Shown here: positions 33,857 to 43,083 of the stretch, one piece after another
Numbering within the stretch: position 1 is the first letter of the stretch
Layout: each line of letters starts with the position of its first letter
NCBI GenBank assembly: GCA_046317855.1
Contig: JBKCVM010000034.1
Coordinates: 1 to 64,000, forward strand
Source of the DNA: CAIOHW01 sp046317855
Lineage (GTDB): Bacteria > Bdellovibrionota > UBA1018
Direction of reading: 5' to 3'
DNA length: 64,000 nt
Translations under genes and position numbers: made by a program
Notes under the pieces: generated by a model
Database searches by the model: none
Seen by the model: only the letters and a program-made list of their open reading frames with translations
Told to the model about the DNA's origin: nothing

Positions 33857-35152
33857 CTATAAAAATCTCATAGATGTGATGCGCAGGCCAGTGTCAGGAG
33901 CCCCCATGGGTTGGGTTTCTTCTGTTGCCTGACGGGGAGGTTGAGGAGGGGTCGATCCAGAACCGGTGGATTTGAGGGTCACCCACGCTTCGAGGAGTCG
34001 TGTGGCTTGGTTCACGCGCGCCTGAATGGTGATTTTAAATTGGGATTCGTCAGTGATGATCTGGAGGTTTCTCTGGCTCAAAGACTCCTTGAACTTCTGG
34101 ATTTCTGCGTCGCTTCCTCGAAAAACAGCAACATTGGCCTTCAGGTAATTAAAAAAATCATCAGCTGACTTAAATGAGTTGTCGGCATTGGGGGAGTCTC
34201 TAAATTTAAAAAACTCTTTGACCTCTTCAATGGTCATACCCGGCATCAAGGCTCTGAGTGTCAAATTTTTGATGGTGTTGACGTTGATGCCCGGTGTGGA
34301 GCTGACCGTGAGCTGGGGGGCTAGCAGATCATAGAGCCCATCGTCCATCGGGGGAATCATCCTTAGTTCAGTGAGTGAGTAAAATGGGCCCCCTTTTGGT
34401 CTGAAGTCACGAGGTGGGGCGGAGCGACGCTGGTAGTTAGGGTCAACCCATTGGATGAGATTGTCGACCAGCTCGTCGAGTCTGAAATCGCGATATTCAG
34501 AGGCAAAAACTTCGTCGGACTCCATCTTATTTGAAAGAATTTGGGTCAAGAAATCAGCCAAGCTCTTGTGGGCTGCCTCCGCATTGAAACCTGGCGTGCC
34601 GGCCGGACTTGCGGGACTTGCCGGAGAATTCGACGGTGAAGGAGACGGGTTTGGCGTGATTGCAAACGGGGCCAGTAAGCTATTGAGGTTATACTTACTG
34701 GATTCGGATTCGATGAGAGCTGAAAAGCTCCCTTCGAACCCTGACTTCTTGGTAAACTCTCGGATCTTTTCTCGCTCTCCTGGAGTAAGGCCCGGAACCT
34801 CTGTGGGGATGGGATAGAAAAACGGAAAGCTCCAAATCTTTTCTAGGATTCCCTTTGGAATCATCGAGCCTAGGTCTGGGCCTCCAGAGCTTCCGCCCTC
34901 AGAGGTTCCTGAGAAACCTTTGAGCGTCTGATAGGCTTTGAGCCTGAGCAGGGAAATTTTGAGACCGCTCTTGGCCAGCGCGTGCGCTTTGACCTGGTCC
35001 AGTGAGTCAAACGCCATACGTGAATTGACCTGCGCCACGTAAGTGAACTCCGTAACCAACACGGCAAGGAGCGTCATCGAGGCCACGACCATAAAGAGGG
35101 CCACTCCCGATCGGTTCTTGGGAGGATTTTTAGAGCGTGGGCAAGAGTCCAT
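33857..35152 (-). CDS. gspK: type II secretion minor pseudopilin GspK
   Basis: 431 residues from ATG 35152 (GGAG 11 nt upstream); ATG 35191 is an alternative. The prepilin-like N-terminus SGVALFMVVASMTLLAVLV has a residue other than Glu at position 5, as is normal for the tip subunit GspK. The large globular domain contains KYNLNSLLAP, VDNLIQWVDPN, FYSLTELRMIPPM and NVNTIKNLTLRALMPGM, matching GspK. A Pro/Ser-rich insert (around NPSPSPSNSPASPAS) interrupts it. It overlaps gspJ by 23 bp. Confidence 0.92.
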   Translation of the reverse strand: MDSCPRSKNPPKNRSGVALFMVVASMTLLAVLVTEFTYVAQVNSRMAFDSLDQVKAHALAKSGLKISLLRLKAYQTLKGFSGTSEGGSSGGPDLGSMIPKGILEKIWSFPFFYPIPTEVPGLTPGEREKIREFTKKSGFEGSFSALIESESSKYNLNSLLAPFAITPNPSPSPSNSPASPASPAGTPGFNAEAAHKSLADFLTQILSNKMESDEVFASEYRDFRLDELVDNLIQWVDPNYQRRSAPPRDFRPKGGPFYSLTELRMIPPMDDGLYDLLAPQLTVSSTPGINVNTIKNLTLRALMPGMTIEEVKEFFKFRDSPNADNSFKSADDFFNYLKANVAVFRGSDAEIQKFKESLSQRNLQIITDESQFKITIQARVNQATRLLEAWVTLKSTGSGSTPPQPPRQATEETQPMGAPDTGLRITSMRFL

Positions 35153-35951
35153 TGAGTGGTAGCTCCGGTCTAAATTGGTAGACGCCATCATAGCTCAAGC
35201 CCTTGGGGGCCTTTACCTCAAGCTGAATTTCGATCAGGTCCGGAAAGCGGTCCTGATGGTCACTCGTGTCGCTATCCCAAGAGGTCAGCCATTGTTTTCT
35301 CTCCTTTGAGTAATATCTGAACTTCCAAGATTTGATTCCATGAAGCAGAGTGTAACGCTTTGAACTTTTGTCCCGATCTTCGTCGTATTCAAAGGCTGCT
35401 GGGCTCACGGTGCGCACGAGCATCTTCAGGCCGGGCTCGTAGTCGGGATCGGTTTCGTTCTCGAGTGCATAGCGAACTTTCAGGTACTCGGACTCAGGGC
35501 TATCCCGGTAGATCCGAAGATTTGAGTTTGAGATCCAAGAGAGCGTTGACTCTTTGCCATTCATTCGACTGGGGCGAATGCCAAATCGATCCCTGCGATT
35601 GGCGTAGTATTCACTCGGCACCAGCTCTGAGGCTTCTGTGACGGCGCCCGCCTGAGGGTCAAACAAGTCTGCGGCTGTGCTTCCGGTTCCGGGTCGGCTC
35701 TCCGTCGAGGGAGAGGGTTCGGGTCTAAGAGCATTGGGAGAGTAGGCATTCTCAAAATCACGCTGAAAAACGCTGAGCGAGAGCCTCACCCCATTGTAAA
35801 AGTCTCCCTCGGTGGTGAGGACTTCTCGCAGTTTGAATGTTTCAGTCGTGGCTTGGTAAATTGCAAAGCTGATCACGACGAGTAGGAACATCGCGATCAG
35901 GACTTCCAGGATGGTGAAGCCTGCGTCTCTACTCAGTGAGCGAAAACTCAT
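35130..35951 (-). CDS. gspJ: type II secretion minor pseudopilin GspJ
   Basis: 273 residues. The leader ends with Gly before FTILEVLIAMFLLVVISF, with Glu5 present for methylation and assembly. The remainder is a beta-rich domain typical of GspJ with a Pro/Ser/Thr insert near residues 75-95. It should form the pseudopilus tip complex with GspI and GspK. It overlaps both neighbours by 23 bp. Confidence 0.9.
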   Translation of the reverse strand: MSFRSLSRDAGFTILEVLIAMFLLVVISFAIYQATTETFKLREVLTTEGDFYNGVRLSLSVFQRDFENAYSPNALRPEPSPSTESRPGTGSTAADLFDPQAGAVTEASELVPSEYYANRRDRFGIRPSRMNGKESTLSWISNSNLRIYRDSPESEYLKVRYALENETDPDYEPGLKMLVRTVSPAAFEYDEDRDKSSKRYTLLHGIKSWKFRYYSKERKQWLTSWDSDTSDHQDRFPDLIEIQLEVKAPKGLSYDGVYQFRPELPLNGLLPTL

Positions 35952-36429
35952 GATTTAAGTTCACCCAATAGGTTGTAGCGGAAACACTTTGGGGCTTTTC
36001 AGCCTTTTTCCACCTTACTGAGACTTCTACTTCGCGGACTGCTTTTGAAAGGTACTGGGTCACCAATTTTCCCAGTTGCTCGGCCCCCGGATTCTCATTT
36101 TGAGACTCTTCATTTCCAGAACTGGGTACTAAGTTTGGAAACTCAATTTCTTTGACCTTCCAAGACCAGCTGTAGTCGGAGTAGGGGGCTTCAAACGTCT
36201 GGGTCTTTTCTTTTTGTAGCTCTCCAAAAGTCTTTCCCTCGATCTCGAGCTCCGTTTGAGTAAGGGCGTTCTTGAGGAGCATGGCAACTGTGTTGGTTTG
36301 TTTTGCACGGTTCGTGACGTTGATCGCAGAGGATTCGATGGACAAGATCGATCCAAAGGCCACGACCATGATGGACATTGCAATCAAGACCTCGAGTAGC
36401 GTAAAGCCCCTGGTCTTACTTGCTCGCAT
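35929..36429 (-). CDS. gspI: type II secretion minor pseudopilin GspI
   Basis: 166 residues from ATG 36429, chosen because GAGG lies 6 nt upstream; an ATG at 36447 would lengthen the leader. The prepilin signal TRG then FTLLEVLIAMSIMVVAFGSI with Glu5 is clear. The downstream domain is small and mixed alpha/beta. Its start overlaps the end of gspH by 14 bp. Confidence 0.9.
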   Translation of the reverse strand: MRASKTRGFTLLEVLIAMSIMVVAFGSILSIESSAINVTNRAKQTNTVAMLLKNALTQTELEIEGKTFGELQKEKTQTFEAPYSDYSWSWKVKEIEFPNLVPSSGNEESQNENPGAEQLGKLVTQYLSKAVREVEVSVRWKKAEKPQSVSATTYWVNLNHEFSLTE

Positions 36430-37030
36430 CAAACACCTCTTTCTCATCGATGCGGCCTGTGATCAGGCGCGTTTTTCCGGTGAGGGTCTCCACCACAAGT
36501 GAAATCTGGTGTTTTTGGGTGTCTTCGAGGTGAAGCAGCGTGCGCTCAGTAATTCCGTTTGGAAAGATATGAGTGTATCCGATTCCCTCGATCACCAGAT
36601 CTTTGCTCCGTTCTGTGAGCAAATCGGTGAACTTGACGCCGCGAGGAAGTTCTTTTTTCTTTCGGGTGACGGTTTTATCTAGAGCAAAATCTGGAACGGA
36701 GTTGTTCTTCGATTTTTTGCTATCGTCAAAAAAAGTAAATTTCTCTTTGCGCTTTTTCTTCTCGAGAGTCTCTGCGGTTTCAAGCAGGGCAGAGGAGGGG
36801 CCGGATTCCACCCAGAATTGTCCATTTTCGAGGTCGTAAGCCACTCGGTGGACTTTACCGGTGATCATGGCAGCGTTGTAAGCTTCTTTGATAGTCGAGG
36901 CGAGCTCCCGGGTGGCAGAGTTGAGCGAGACCTGAAAAGCGCTGTTGATCGTTGGAAGGGAAACAAAAGTAATCAGCCCGATGAGGGCGATCACCACCAG
37001 AAGTTCAATCAGGGTGAATCCGTTCCTCAT
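36416..37030 (-). CDS. gspH: type II secretion pseudopilin GspH
   Basis: 204 residues. The leader is short (MRNG) before FTLIELLVVIALIGLITFV with Glu5. The next part carries NSATRELASTIKEAYNAAM, the usual GspH helix. A Lys-rich insert of about 45 residues (around EKKKRKEKFTFFDDSKK) is unusual and probably forms a flexible loop. It may link the major GspG shaft with the tip. Confidence 0.87.
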   Translation of the reverse strand: MRNGFTLIELLVVIALIGLITFVSLPTINSAFQVSLNSATRELASTIKEAYNAAMITGKVHRVAYDLENGQFWVESGPSSALLETAETLEKKKRKEKFTFFDDSKKSKNNSVPDFALDKTVTRKKKELPRGVKFTDLLTERSKDLVIEGIGYTHIFPNGITERTLLHLEDTQKHQISLVVETLTGKTRLITGRIDEKEVFDASK

Positions 37031-37044
37031 CGGGCGTAAGACGA

Positions 37045-37473
37045 CTAGAGGTCGTCGCTCGTGATGTCCTTATCGTTGTTGTCGCCTCCTGCGCGGTTGT
37101 CACCGCCCAGAGAGGTGATCTTGTAGTTGGCGCCATCCGACTCGTAAACGAAGTCGTTACCCCATCCATCCTTCGGAACTTTTCCGCCCTTGATAAAACC
37201 GGCCGGATCATAGTTCTTGCACTCGCGGCCTGCAGGAGCTTTGACCAGCGCGTCTAGGCCTTGATCCGTAGTGGGATAGAAGCCGCAGACTCGATTGAAG
37301 TCATCCAGGAGGACTCCCAGTTGTTTCATCTGGATTTTGGTCGAATCGACCTTGGCGCTGTTGAATTTACCGATGATGTTGCCGCTCACAAATGTCATGA
37401 TGAGTCCGATCAGGGCAATCACGATCAGCATCTCGGTCAGGGTGAATCCTGAGATCTTTCGATTTAAATGCAT
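37045..37473 (-). CDS. gspG: type II secretion major pseudopilin GspG
   Basis: 142 residues from ATG 37473; a TTG at 37482 is better spaced from AAAGGAA and is a real alternative. After the Gly of the leader comes FTLTEMLIVIALIGLIMTFV with Glu5. The GspG core follows: QMKQLGVLLDDFNRVCGFYPTT, DQGLDALVKAP, then KDGWGNDFVYESDG and an Asp-rich end likely to bind calcium as in other GspG proteins. It forms the pseudopilus shaft. Confidence 0.95.
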   Translation of the reverse strand: MHLNRKISGFTLTEMLIVIALIGLIMTFVSGNIIGKFNSAKVDSTKIQMKQLGVLLDDFNRVCGFYPTTDQGLDALVKAPAGRECKNYDPAGFIKGGKVPKDGWGNDFVYESDGANYKITSLGGDNRAGGDNNDKDITSDDL

Positions 37474-37513
37474 AGGGTTCAAGTTCAGTTCCTTTCTGGT
37501 TTTGTGTGTCACC

Positions 37514-38731
37514 TTACTTGATGTTGCTGATGTCGAGAAGCGGAACAAACACTGCCATCACAATGAATCCGACCACTAGCCCCATGCCAATAATCATTGC
37601 GGGCTCAATGAGGGCAGTCATCCCTTCGATCCTAGCGGTGACCTGTTCTTCGTAGTTCTCTGAGATGTTGCGCAGCATGTCCGGGAGCTCGCCCGTTTTT
37701 TCGCCGATCGCGATCATATGGATTACCATCGGAGGAAATTGACCGCTCCGTTTGAGGGGATCAGCAATGGACTGACCTTCGGTGATGTTTTCTCTGGCTT
37801 TGTTGATCGCATCCGAGATGGGAGCATTATCCACAAGCTTTTGTGCAATGTTCATGGCGGTGAGGATAGGGACACCGCTTCCTAGAAGCGTGCCCATGGT
37901 GCTGGCAAAGCGAGTCATGGCGATCATCCTGACCAGTGGTCCAAAAACAGGAGATTTGAGCTTAAAGGCATCCCATTTGGGTCTGCCATTTTGCGAGCCG
38001 ATGTAGTTTTTGAACATCACGAGTCCAACGATCAGCGCAGCAAGGATCAGATACCACCAATCGGTGACAAAGCCGCTCACCCACATCATCGCCCGAGTCA
38101 TGGGGGGGATAGGCTTATTCATGGACTCAAAGACTTTAGTGAGCTTGGGGATGACAAACGTAAAAATGGCCACCATCAGGAGCGCAGCTACACCCAGCAT
38201 GAGTACTGGGTAAGTCATTCCGCTGACTACTTTGTTACGGAGTCGCATTTGAGCTTCTTTGAGGTCGGCAAGACGGAGGAGGACTAAACCCAGAGTGCCG
38301 GAGCTCTCACCTGCCTCAACCATGTTGACAAAAATGGTGTCAAAGACTTTCGGATGTTGCCCCAGGGCTTTAGCAAGGCTCGAGCCTTCGTTGACATCCT
38401 GGCGCACCTTTTCGAGCACCACTTTGAGCACATCGTGCTCAACTTGTTCCACAAGAGCATTCAGGGCTTCGACCAGTGGAATGTTGGCTTTCACTAAGCT
38501 TGCCAGCTGGCGGGTCATCATCGAGATGTCCTTGATGCCAACTTTTCCGCCAAAAAAGGGTACCGAAGAGCCACCCGTAGGTCGGGCCGCCGATTTCTCG
38601 AGAACCTCAGTGACCATCAAGCCTTGTTTTTTAAGTTTTTGGCGGGCCGCCTTTGCGTGTTCCGCCTCGACGATCCCTTTTTGGGTTCGTCCCGTGCTGT
38701 CATAGGCTTTGTAGTCAAAAATAGGTGCCAT
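37514..38731 (-). CDS. gspF: type II secretion inner-membrane platform protein GspF
   Basis: 405 residues, standard. Two homologous cytoplasmic domains (each with a TRQLASLVKANIPLVEAL- or FASTMGTLLGSGVPILTAM-type helix) and three membrane segments near 170-190, 220-240 and 375-395. GEKTGELPDML and MIHMIAIGEK are classic. It connects the GspE motor to the pseudopilus. The gene starts 2 bp after gspE. Confidence 0.96.
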   Translation of the reverse strand: MAPIFDYKAYDSTGRTQKGIVEAEHAKAARQKLKKQGLMVTEVLEKSAARPTGGSSVPFFGGKVGIKDISMMTRQLASLVKANIPLVEALNALVEQVEHDVLKVVLEKVRQDVNEGSSLAKALGQHPKVFDTIFVNMVEAGESSGTLGLVLLRLADLKEAQMRLRNKVVSGMTYPVLMLGVAALLMVAIFTFVIPKLTKVFESMNKPIPPMTRAMMWVSGFVTDWWYLILAALIVGLVMFKNYIGSQNGRPKWDAFKLKSPVFGPLVRMIAMTRFASTMGTLLGSGVPILTAMNIAQKLVDNAPISDAINKARENITEGQSIADPLKRSGQFPPMVIHMIAIGEKTGELPDMLRNISENYEEQVTARIEGMTALIEPAMIIGMGLVVGFIVMAVFVPLLDISNIK

Positions 38732-38733
38732 CG

Positions 38734-40482
38734 TTAGTACTCGGAGTGGGTGGCGCGCATCAGCTCATCGATTGTGGTCGCTCCGGTGAGGACTTTTCGA
38801 ACTCCGTCCTCGCGTAACGTGAGCATGCCGTTTTCGATGGCTACTTTTTTTAGGGAGTTTGCATCGCTGTTTCTAATGATCAAACTTCGAATTTTATCAT
38901 CGATCACCATCAACTCGTGGATGACTGTACGACCAGAATAACCAGTCTGCGAGCAGGCAGGGCAGCCTTGAGCCTTAAAGACGGTTGCCCCCGGAGGGAG
39001 TTGTTGAAGCCCAAGTTCTTGCAATTCAAAATCGGTAGGAACATGCGGTTGTCTGCATTTGGAGCACACTTTTCGAATCAGCCGCTGTGCGATGATGCCG
39101 AGCACTGAGCTTGCCACTAAGAAGGGCTCTACGCCCATGTCAATCAATCGTGTCGCGGCTCCAGCCGCGTCATTCGTATGGAGGGTGGAGAGCACCAAGT
39201 GACCCGTCAGAGAAGCGTTGATCGCAATCTCCGCGGTTTCTTTGTCGCGGATTTCACCCACCATGATGATGTCCGGATTTTGTCGCAAAAAAGCTCTGAG
39301 AGCGCGTGCAAACGTGAGTTCAATCTTGGTGTTGACCTGGATCTGATTGACCCCTGGAATCTGGTACTCGATTGGATCCTCGACCGTCATAATGTTTCGC
39401 TCTGGGTTGTTGAGCTTGACTAAACAGGCAGAGAGCGTCGTTGATTTTCCGCTGCCTGTGGGCCCGGTGACTAGGATGATTCCATATTTTCTAAAGATGA
39501 GCTTTTCGATTTGAGCTCGACTCCGCTCTGAAAAACCAAGTTGCTCAAGTTCAAGAACAGTGCTGGCCTGTTCAAGAATACGCATGACCAGGCGCTCACC
39601 AAAGTTAGTGGGCACCGTCGAGAGACGCAGGTCCACGTCTTTTCCGGCCATTTTGATTTTGATCCTGCCGTCCTGAGGCAGGCGTTTTTCTGCGATGTCT
39701 AGACTCCCCATGACTTTGATACGGGATGAAATTGCTGCGTGCGCCCGCTTGGGTTGCCGGATCTTGTCTTTCAAAACGCCGTCGACCCTAAATCGAACGA
39801 CAAACTCTTTTTCAAAGGGTTCAATGTGAATGTCTGAAGCCTTTTCTTTGACTGCCTGAAACAGAAGCGAGTTGACGAACTTGATGACCGGGGCGTCGTC
39901 TTCAGTGGCTTCGAGAATGTCCATCGGACCCTCAAAGTCCATGGCGTCTTCGAAATCGTCCTCGAGTTTCTGAACCGTGGTAGCGCTGTTGCGTTCATAA
40001 ACTCTGTTGATCGCTTCTTGGATGCGCATCGAAGTGCTGACTACCGTAGTGATGGGAAGTCCCGTCAACACTTGCAGGTCTTCTTGTATGGCCTCGTTAA
40101 AAGGGTCGCTGACCGCGATGAGTAGCCTCTCGCCTTGAGGGGTTGTCTCTTTTTGAAGGGGAATGACCTCTTTTGTTTTTGCGTAGTTAATCGGGATCTC
40201 TGAAACGAGTGTCGGGTCAATGTCCCCTGATTTCAGGTCATCCACAAATCGAAGGTCAAGCTGGGTGCACAGGGCTCGCATCAGCTCATGCGGAAGAACC
40301 CAGTTTTTTCGAACTAAAATCTCTCCCAGCATTCCACCCTGAGTTTTTTGAATCTCAAGGGCTTCATTGAGTTGCTCCTGGGTGAGAGAAGTGTACTTGA
40401 GGAGGATCTCGCCCAGTTTCTTGGGCTCTCTCCCGCTGGGTGGGGGTGGCGGTGCAGTGATCGGGGTGTTTGTCGGATTCAC
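38734..40482 (-). CDS. gspE: type II secretion ATPase GspE
   Basis: 582 residues. N1E-type domain to about residue 170 after a Pro-rich start (APPPPPSGREP), then the catalytic core: Walker A GPTGSGKST near 340, Asp box TVEDPIEYQ, Walker B IIMVGEIRDKETAE, His box LSTLHTNDA and a tetracysteine zinc site (CSKC and CPAC near 490-515). It powers pseudopilus assembly from the cytoplasmic face. It overlaps gspD by 4 bp (ATGA). Confidence 0.97.
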   Translation of the reverse strand: MNPTNTPITAPPPPPSGREPKKLGEILLKYTSLTQEQLNEALEIQKTQGGMLGEILVRKNWVLPHELMRALCTQLDLRFVDDLKSGDIDPTLVSEIPINYAKTKEVIPLQKETTPQGERLLIAVSDPFNEAIQEDLQVLTGLPITTVVSTSMRIQEAINRVYERNSATTVQKLEDDFEDAMDFEGPMDILEATEDDAPVIKFVNSLLFQAVKEKASDIHIEPFEKEFVVRFRVDGVLKDKIRQPKRAHAAISSRIKVMGSLDIAEKRLPQDGRIKIKMAGKDVDLRLSTVPTNFGERLVMRILEQASTVLELEQLGFSERSRAQIEKLIFRKYGIILVTGPTGSGKSTTLSACLVKLNNPERNIMTVEDPIEYQIPGVNQIQVNTKIELTFARALRAFLRQNPDIIMVGEIRDKETAEIAINASLTGHLVLSTLHTNDAAGAATRLIDMGVEPFLVASSVLGIIAQRLIRKVCSKCRQPHVPTDFELQELGLQQLPPGATVFKAQGCPACSQTGYSGRTVIHELMVIDDKIRSLIIRNSDANSLKKVAIENGMLTLREDGVRKVLTGATTIDELMRATHSEY

Positions 40483-43070
40483 TGGGGAGTTCCTGGGTTA
40501 GCCCCCTCATTCACTGGGGCGGTCGGAGCGGTTTGGGTTTCACCCGGAGGAGGTGTGCCGCCAGTAAAGGGGTTCTCCGGGCTTACTTCTTTTGCCGGGA
40601 GGCCTGAGTCCGAGTCAAGCGTCTCTGCAGTCTTAGGTCGGTAAGAAGTAATGTCGCTCATATTTGGAAGCCTACGGATCAGATCGTCTCGGTACTCACG
40701 CATCAGATCTCTCCCGCCGGCCTGGCGCTCGATGAAATCCTCTCGTTCTTTGAGTTTGCGATCCAGAAGAGCGCGAACCTTCTCGTACTGGCGCACGATA
40801 TGGGGCGTCATAAAGATCATGAGGTTGGTTTTTTCAGAGGTGGTGTTTTTAGAACGAAACAGCCAGCCCAGAAGGGGGATATCCCCAAGAAGCGGGACCT
40901 TTGAGACACTTTCGTTTTGCTTGTCGCGAATCAATCCGCCGAGCACGACTGTGTCGCTGTCTGCGACAACGACGCTCGTCTGGGCATTTCGTTCAGTGGT
41001 ACCAAAGGCAAATCCCCTGACCTGATCCGGAACGGCCCGGTTATTGATGTCCGCAAGCTTGGTGGTGACGTCCAGCTTTACAAAATTGGACATCTTATTG
41101 ATCTGCGGCTTGATCTTGATGGAAAGCGAGACGGACTCTTTGTTGTATCCAGTAGCGGTGGATCCTTGGATGGCAGTCACCGTCGGCACTGGAATCTTTT
41201 CAGCGCTCTCAAAAGTTGCCTCGGTATTGTCCAGCGTTAGGATCTGAGGAGTGGCAAGCACGTTTCCATAATCGTTGGTCTGAATCGCTTTGATCAGACC
41301 TTGAATGCTTGAAACACTGAAAGTCTGCCCTGCAATCGTAAAGCTCTTTTTCTGGCCGGCTTGAAATCCCAGTACCAATCCTTTTTGGGAGATCGGGTTT
41401 TGTAAGAAGTTGAAGAGATCGCCACTTGGAATGGAGCCTGAGAGCGTCCCGGCAGAAGTGGGATTGACGATGTTGGTTGAAATTTCGAACAAGCGCGAAA
41501 TGAGCATCTCCATGATGACGATTTCGACGTAGACCTCATCTCGCGGGATATCGAGCTTGTTGATGACTCGTTGAATGGTCACAAAATCGCCTGGACTTGC
41601 AGTGATTACGAGCGAGTTGGTGGCCTTGTCGGGCGATACTTTAATGTTCCCCTCAAATAGGTTTGTAGCCATGGGGTTGACGCCCGTTCCGCCGGCTGCC
41701 TGCGGGGCAGTCGCCCGGCCTGCTCCCTGAGAAAGATTATTGAGCGTGTTGGCGATCGACTCTGATTCAGCAAACTGGAGATACACGACATGCACACGGC
41801 CGCCGCCTGTTTGTGCCGGGATCTTTTGGTCCAGCTTTGCAACCAGTTCACGCACTTGGTCCGCGCCTTTGGTGTTAGCATGCACGATCAGAGTGTTGGT
41901 GCGCTCATCGGCGATAATGGTATTGATGATTCCACCCTCTTTGGTGCGCCGTGCGGCAAAGCGTGAGCCGCCACCAAAGCCGCCCGCTGGGCGCGCAGCG
42001 CCGGATACTCCGCCTGCACTGGTTCCCGGGATGAGAGTGTCGATCAGCTTAGAGAGTTCTCCTGCTGAGGCAAACTTGACTGGAATGACTTCGATGCCGG
42101 CGTCGTAGCCCTCGATGTCCAGAATCTCGAGCATTCTGTTGATTTTTGAAATATTGGCTCCGGTGTCGGTCACGATGACCGTGTTGGTCTGTTCGTGCGG
42201 AATGATCCGTGAACTCGTGGGCATGAAACTTCTCAGAACTCTCGTGATATTTTCAGCGTCGATGTACTTCAGCGGAAATACTCGAGTGATGAGAGCATCA
42301 CTACTGGGTGCGTAGTCGCCCGTGTAAGTCTTGAGCTGTTTGTCCCGTGCGTCTCGCTGACGCGCAATGCGGATGTAGTTTCCGGACGGAATCAGTGCAA
42401 AGCCCGTCATGTCAAGTGCCGTGAGAAAGGCTTTCCATGCGTCCGATACAGTGATGGGTGAGTTTGAAATGATGGTGACGCGACCTTTGACGTCCTTGTC
42501 GAGGATGAAGTTTTTTCCGGTGAGTTTTCCTAAGCTCTTAGCGATGTCCAAGATGTCGGCGTCCGGAAAGTTGAAATCGGTCACCATTTCTTTGGCGCCT
42601 GGCCCAAGGCCAGTTTCATCTTCGATTTTGATGGGAGCTGGGGCCGCACGCTCGATGACACCCGATCCTGAACTGCTCCCACCCATGGAGATGGGAGCGG
42701 AGCTGGGAGCTGACCCTCGAGCCGCCTTAGGTGCAGGCTGCACGTTACCCAGACCAGCGCCGGCGCCAGGAGAGCCCGGGCGTTTGAAATTTGAAAAGTC
42801 CTCCGCTGTTGCATCATCGTCGGCAAAGTCGTCGTCTTCGAAGAAGGGTGGAGGGGGGGCGCCGGGCCCGCCCGGGGCAGGCGCAAAGGGGTTATTAAAA
42901 GTCTTTCCGCCCCCGTTGAAGCCCGGGGTTTCGTTATCGGCAGCCCAGGCGCCCCCGCTGACCACCGCCAAGAGCGCTAGTGCACCGATGAGCGCTGAAG
43001 CCCCAGCCAACCACTTGAGAGTCTGAACTGGAAACTCGCTTTCGAATGGGGGCCGGGTTGGGCTGGGCAT
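40479..43070 (-). CDS. gspD: type II secretion outer-membrane secretin GspD
   Basis: 863 residues from ATG 43070, which has AAGGAGA 8 nt upstream; the reading frame is open to 43196 but that overlaps gspC. The signal peptide ends SGGAWA near residue 43. A low-complexity region rich in Pro, Gly, Asp and Ser fills about 50-150. N0 to N3 ring domains follow from about 160 (KEMVTDFNFPDADILDIA, TNTVIVTDTG, ERTNTLIVHA). The secretin channel is at the end (LATPQILTLDN, VPLLGDIPLLGWLF). Forms the outer-membrane exit pore. Confidence 0.95.
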   Translation of the reverse strand: MPSPTRPPFESEFPVQTLKWLAGASALIGALALLAVVSGGAWAADNETPGFNGGGKTFNNPFAPAPGGPGAPPPPFFEDDDFADDDATAEDFSNFKRPGSPGAGAGLGNVQPAPKAARGSAPSSAPISMGGSSSGSGVIERAAPAPIKIEDETGLGPGAKEMVTDFNFPDADILDIAKSLGKLTGKNFILDKDVKGRVTIISNSPITVSDAWKAFLTALDMTGFALIPSGNYIRIARQRDARDKQLKTYTGDYAPSSDALITRVFPLKYIDAENITRVLRSFMPTSSRIIPHEQTNTVIVTDTGANISKINRMLEILDIEGYDAGIEVIPVKFASAGELSKLIDTLIPGTSAGGVSGAARPAGGFGGGSRFAARRTKEGGIINTIIADERTNTLIVHANTKGADQVRELVAKLDQKIPAQTGGGRVHVVYLQFAESESIANTLNNLSQGAGRATAPQAAGGTGVNPMATNLFEGNIKVSPDKATNSLVITASPGDFVTIQRVINKLDIPRDEVYVEIVIMEMLISRLFEISTNIVNPTSAGTLSGSIPSGDLFNFLQNPISQKGLVLGFQAGQKKSFTIAGQTFSVSSIQGLIKAIQTNDYGNVLATPQILTLDNTEATFESAEKIPVPTVTAIQGSTATGYNKESVSLSIKIKPQINKMSNFVKLDVTTKLADINNRAVPDQVRGFAFGTTERNAQTSVVVADSDTVVLGGLIRDKQNESVSKVPLLGDIPLLGWLFRSKNTTSEKTNLMIFMTPHIVRQYEKVRALLDRKLKEREDFIERQAGGRDLMREYRDDLIRRLPNMSDITSYRPKTAETLDSDSGLPAKEVSPENPFTGGTPPPGETQTAPTAPVNEGANPGTPQ

Positions 43071-43083
43071 GAAGGGTTTCTCC

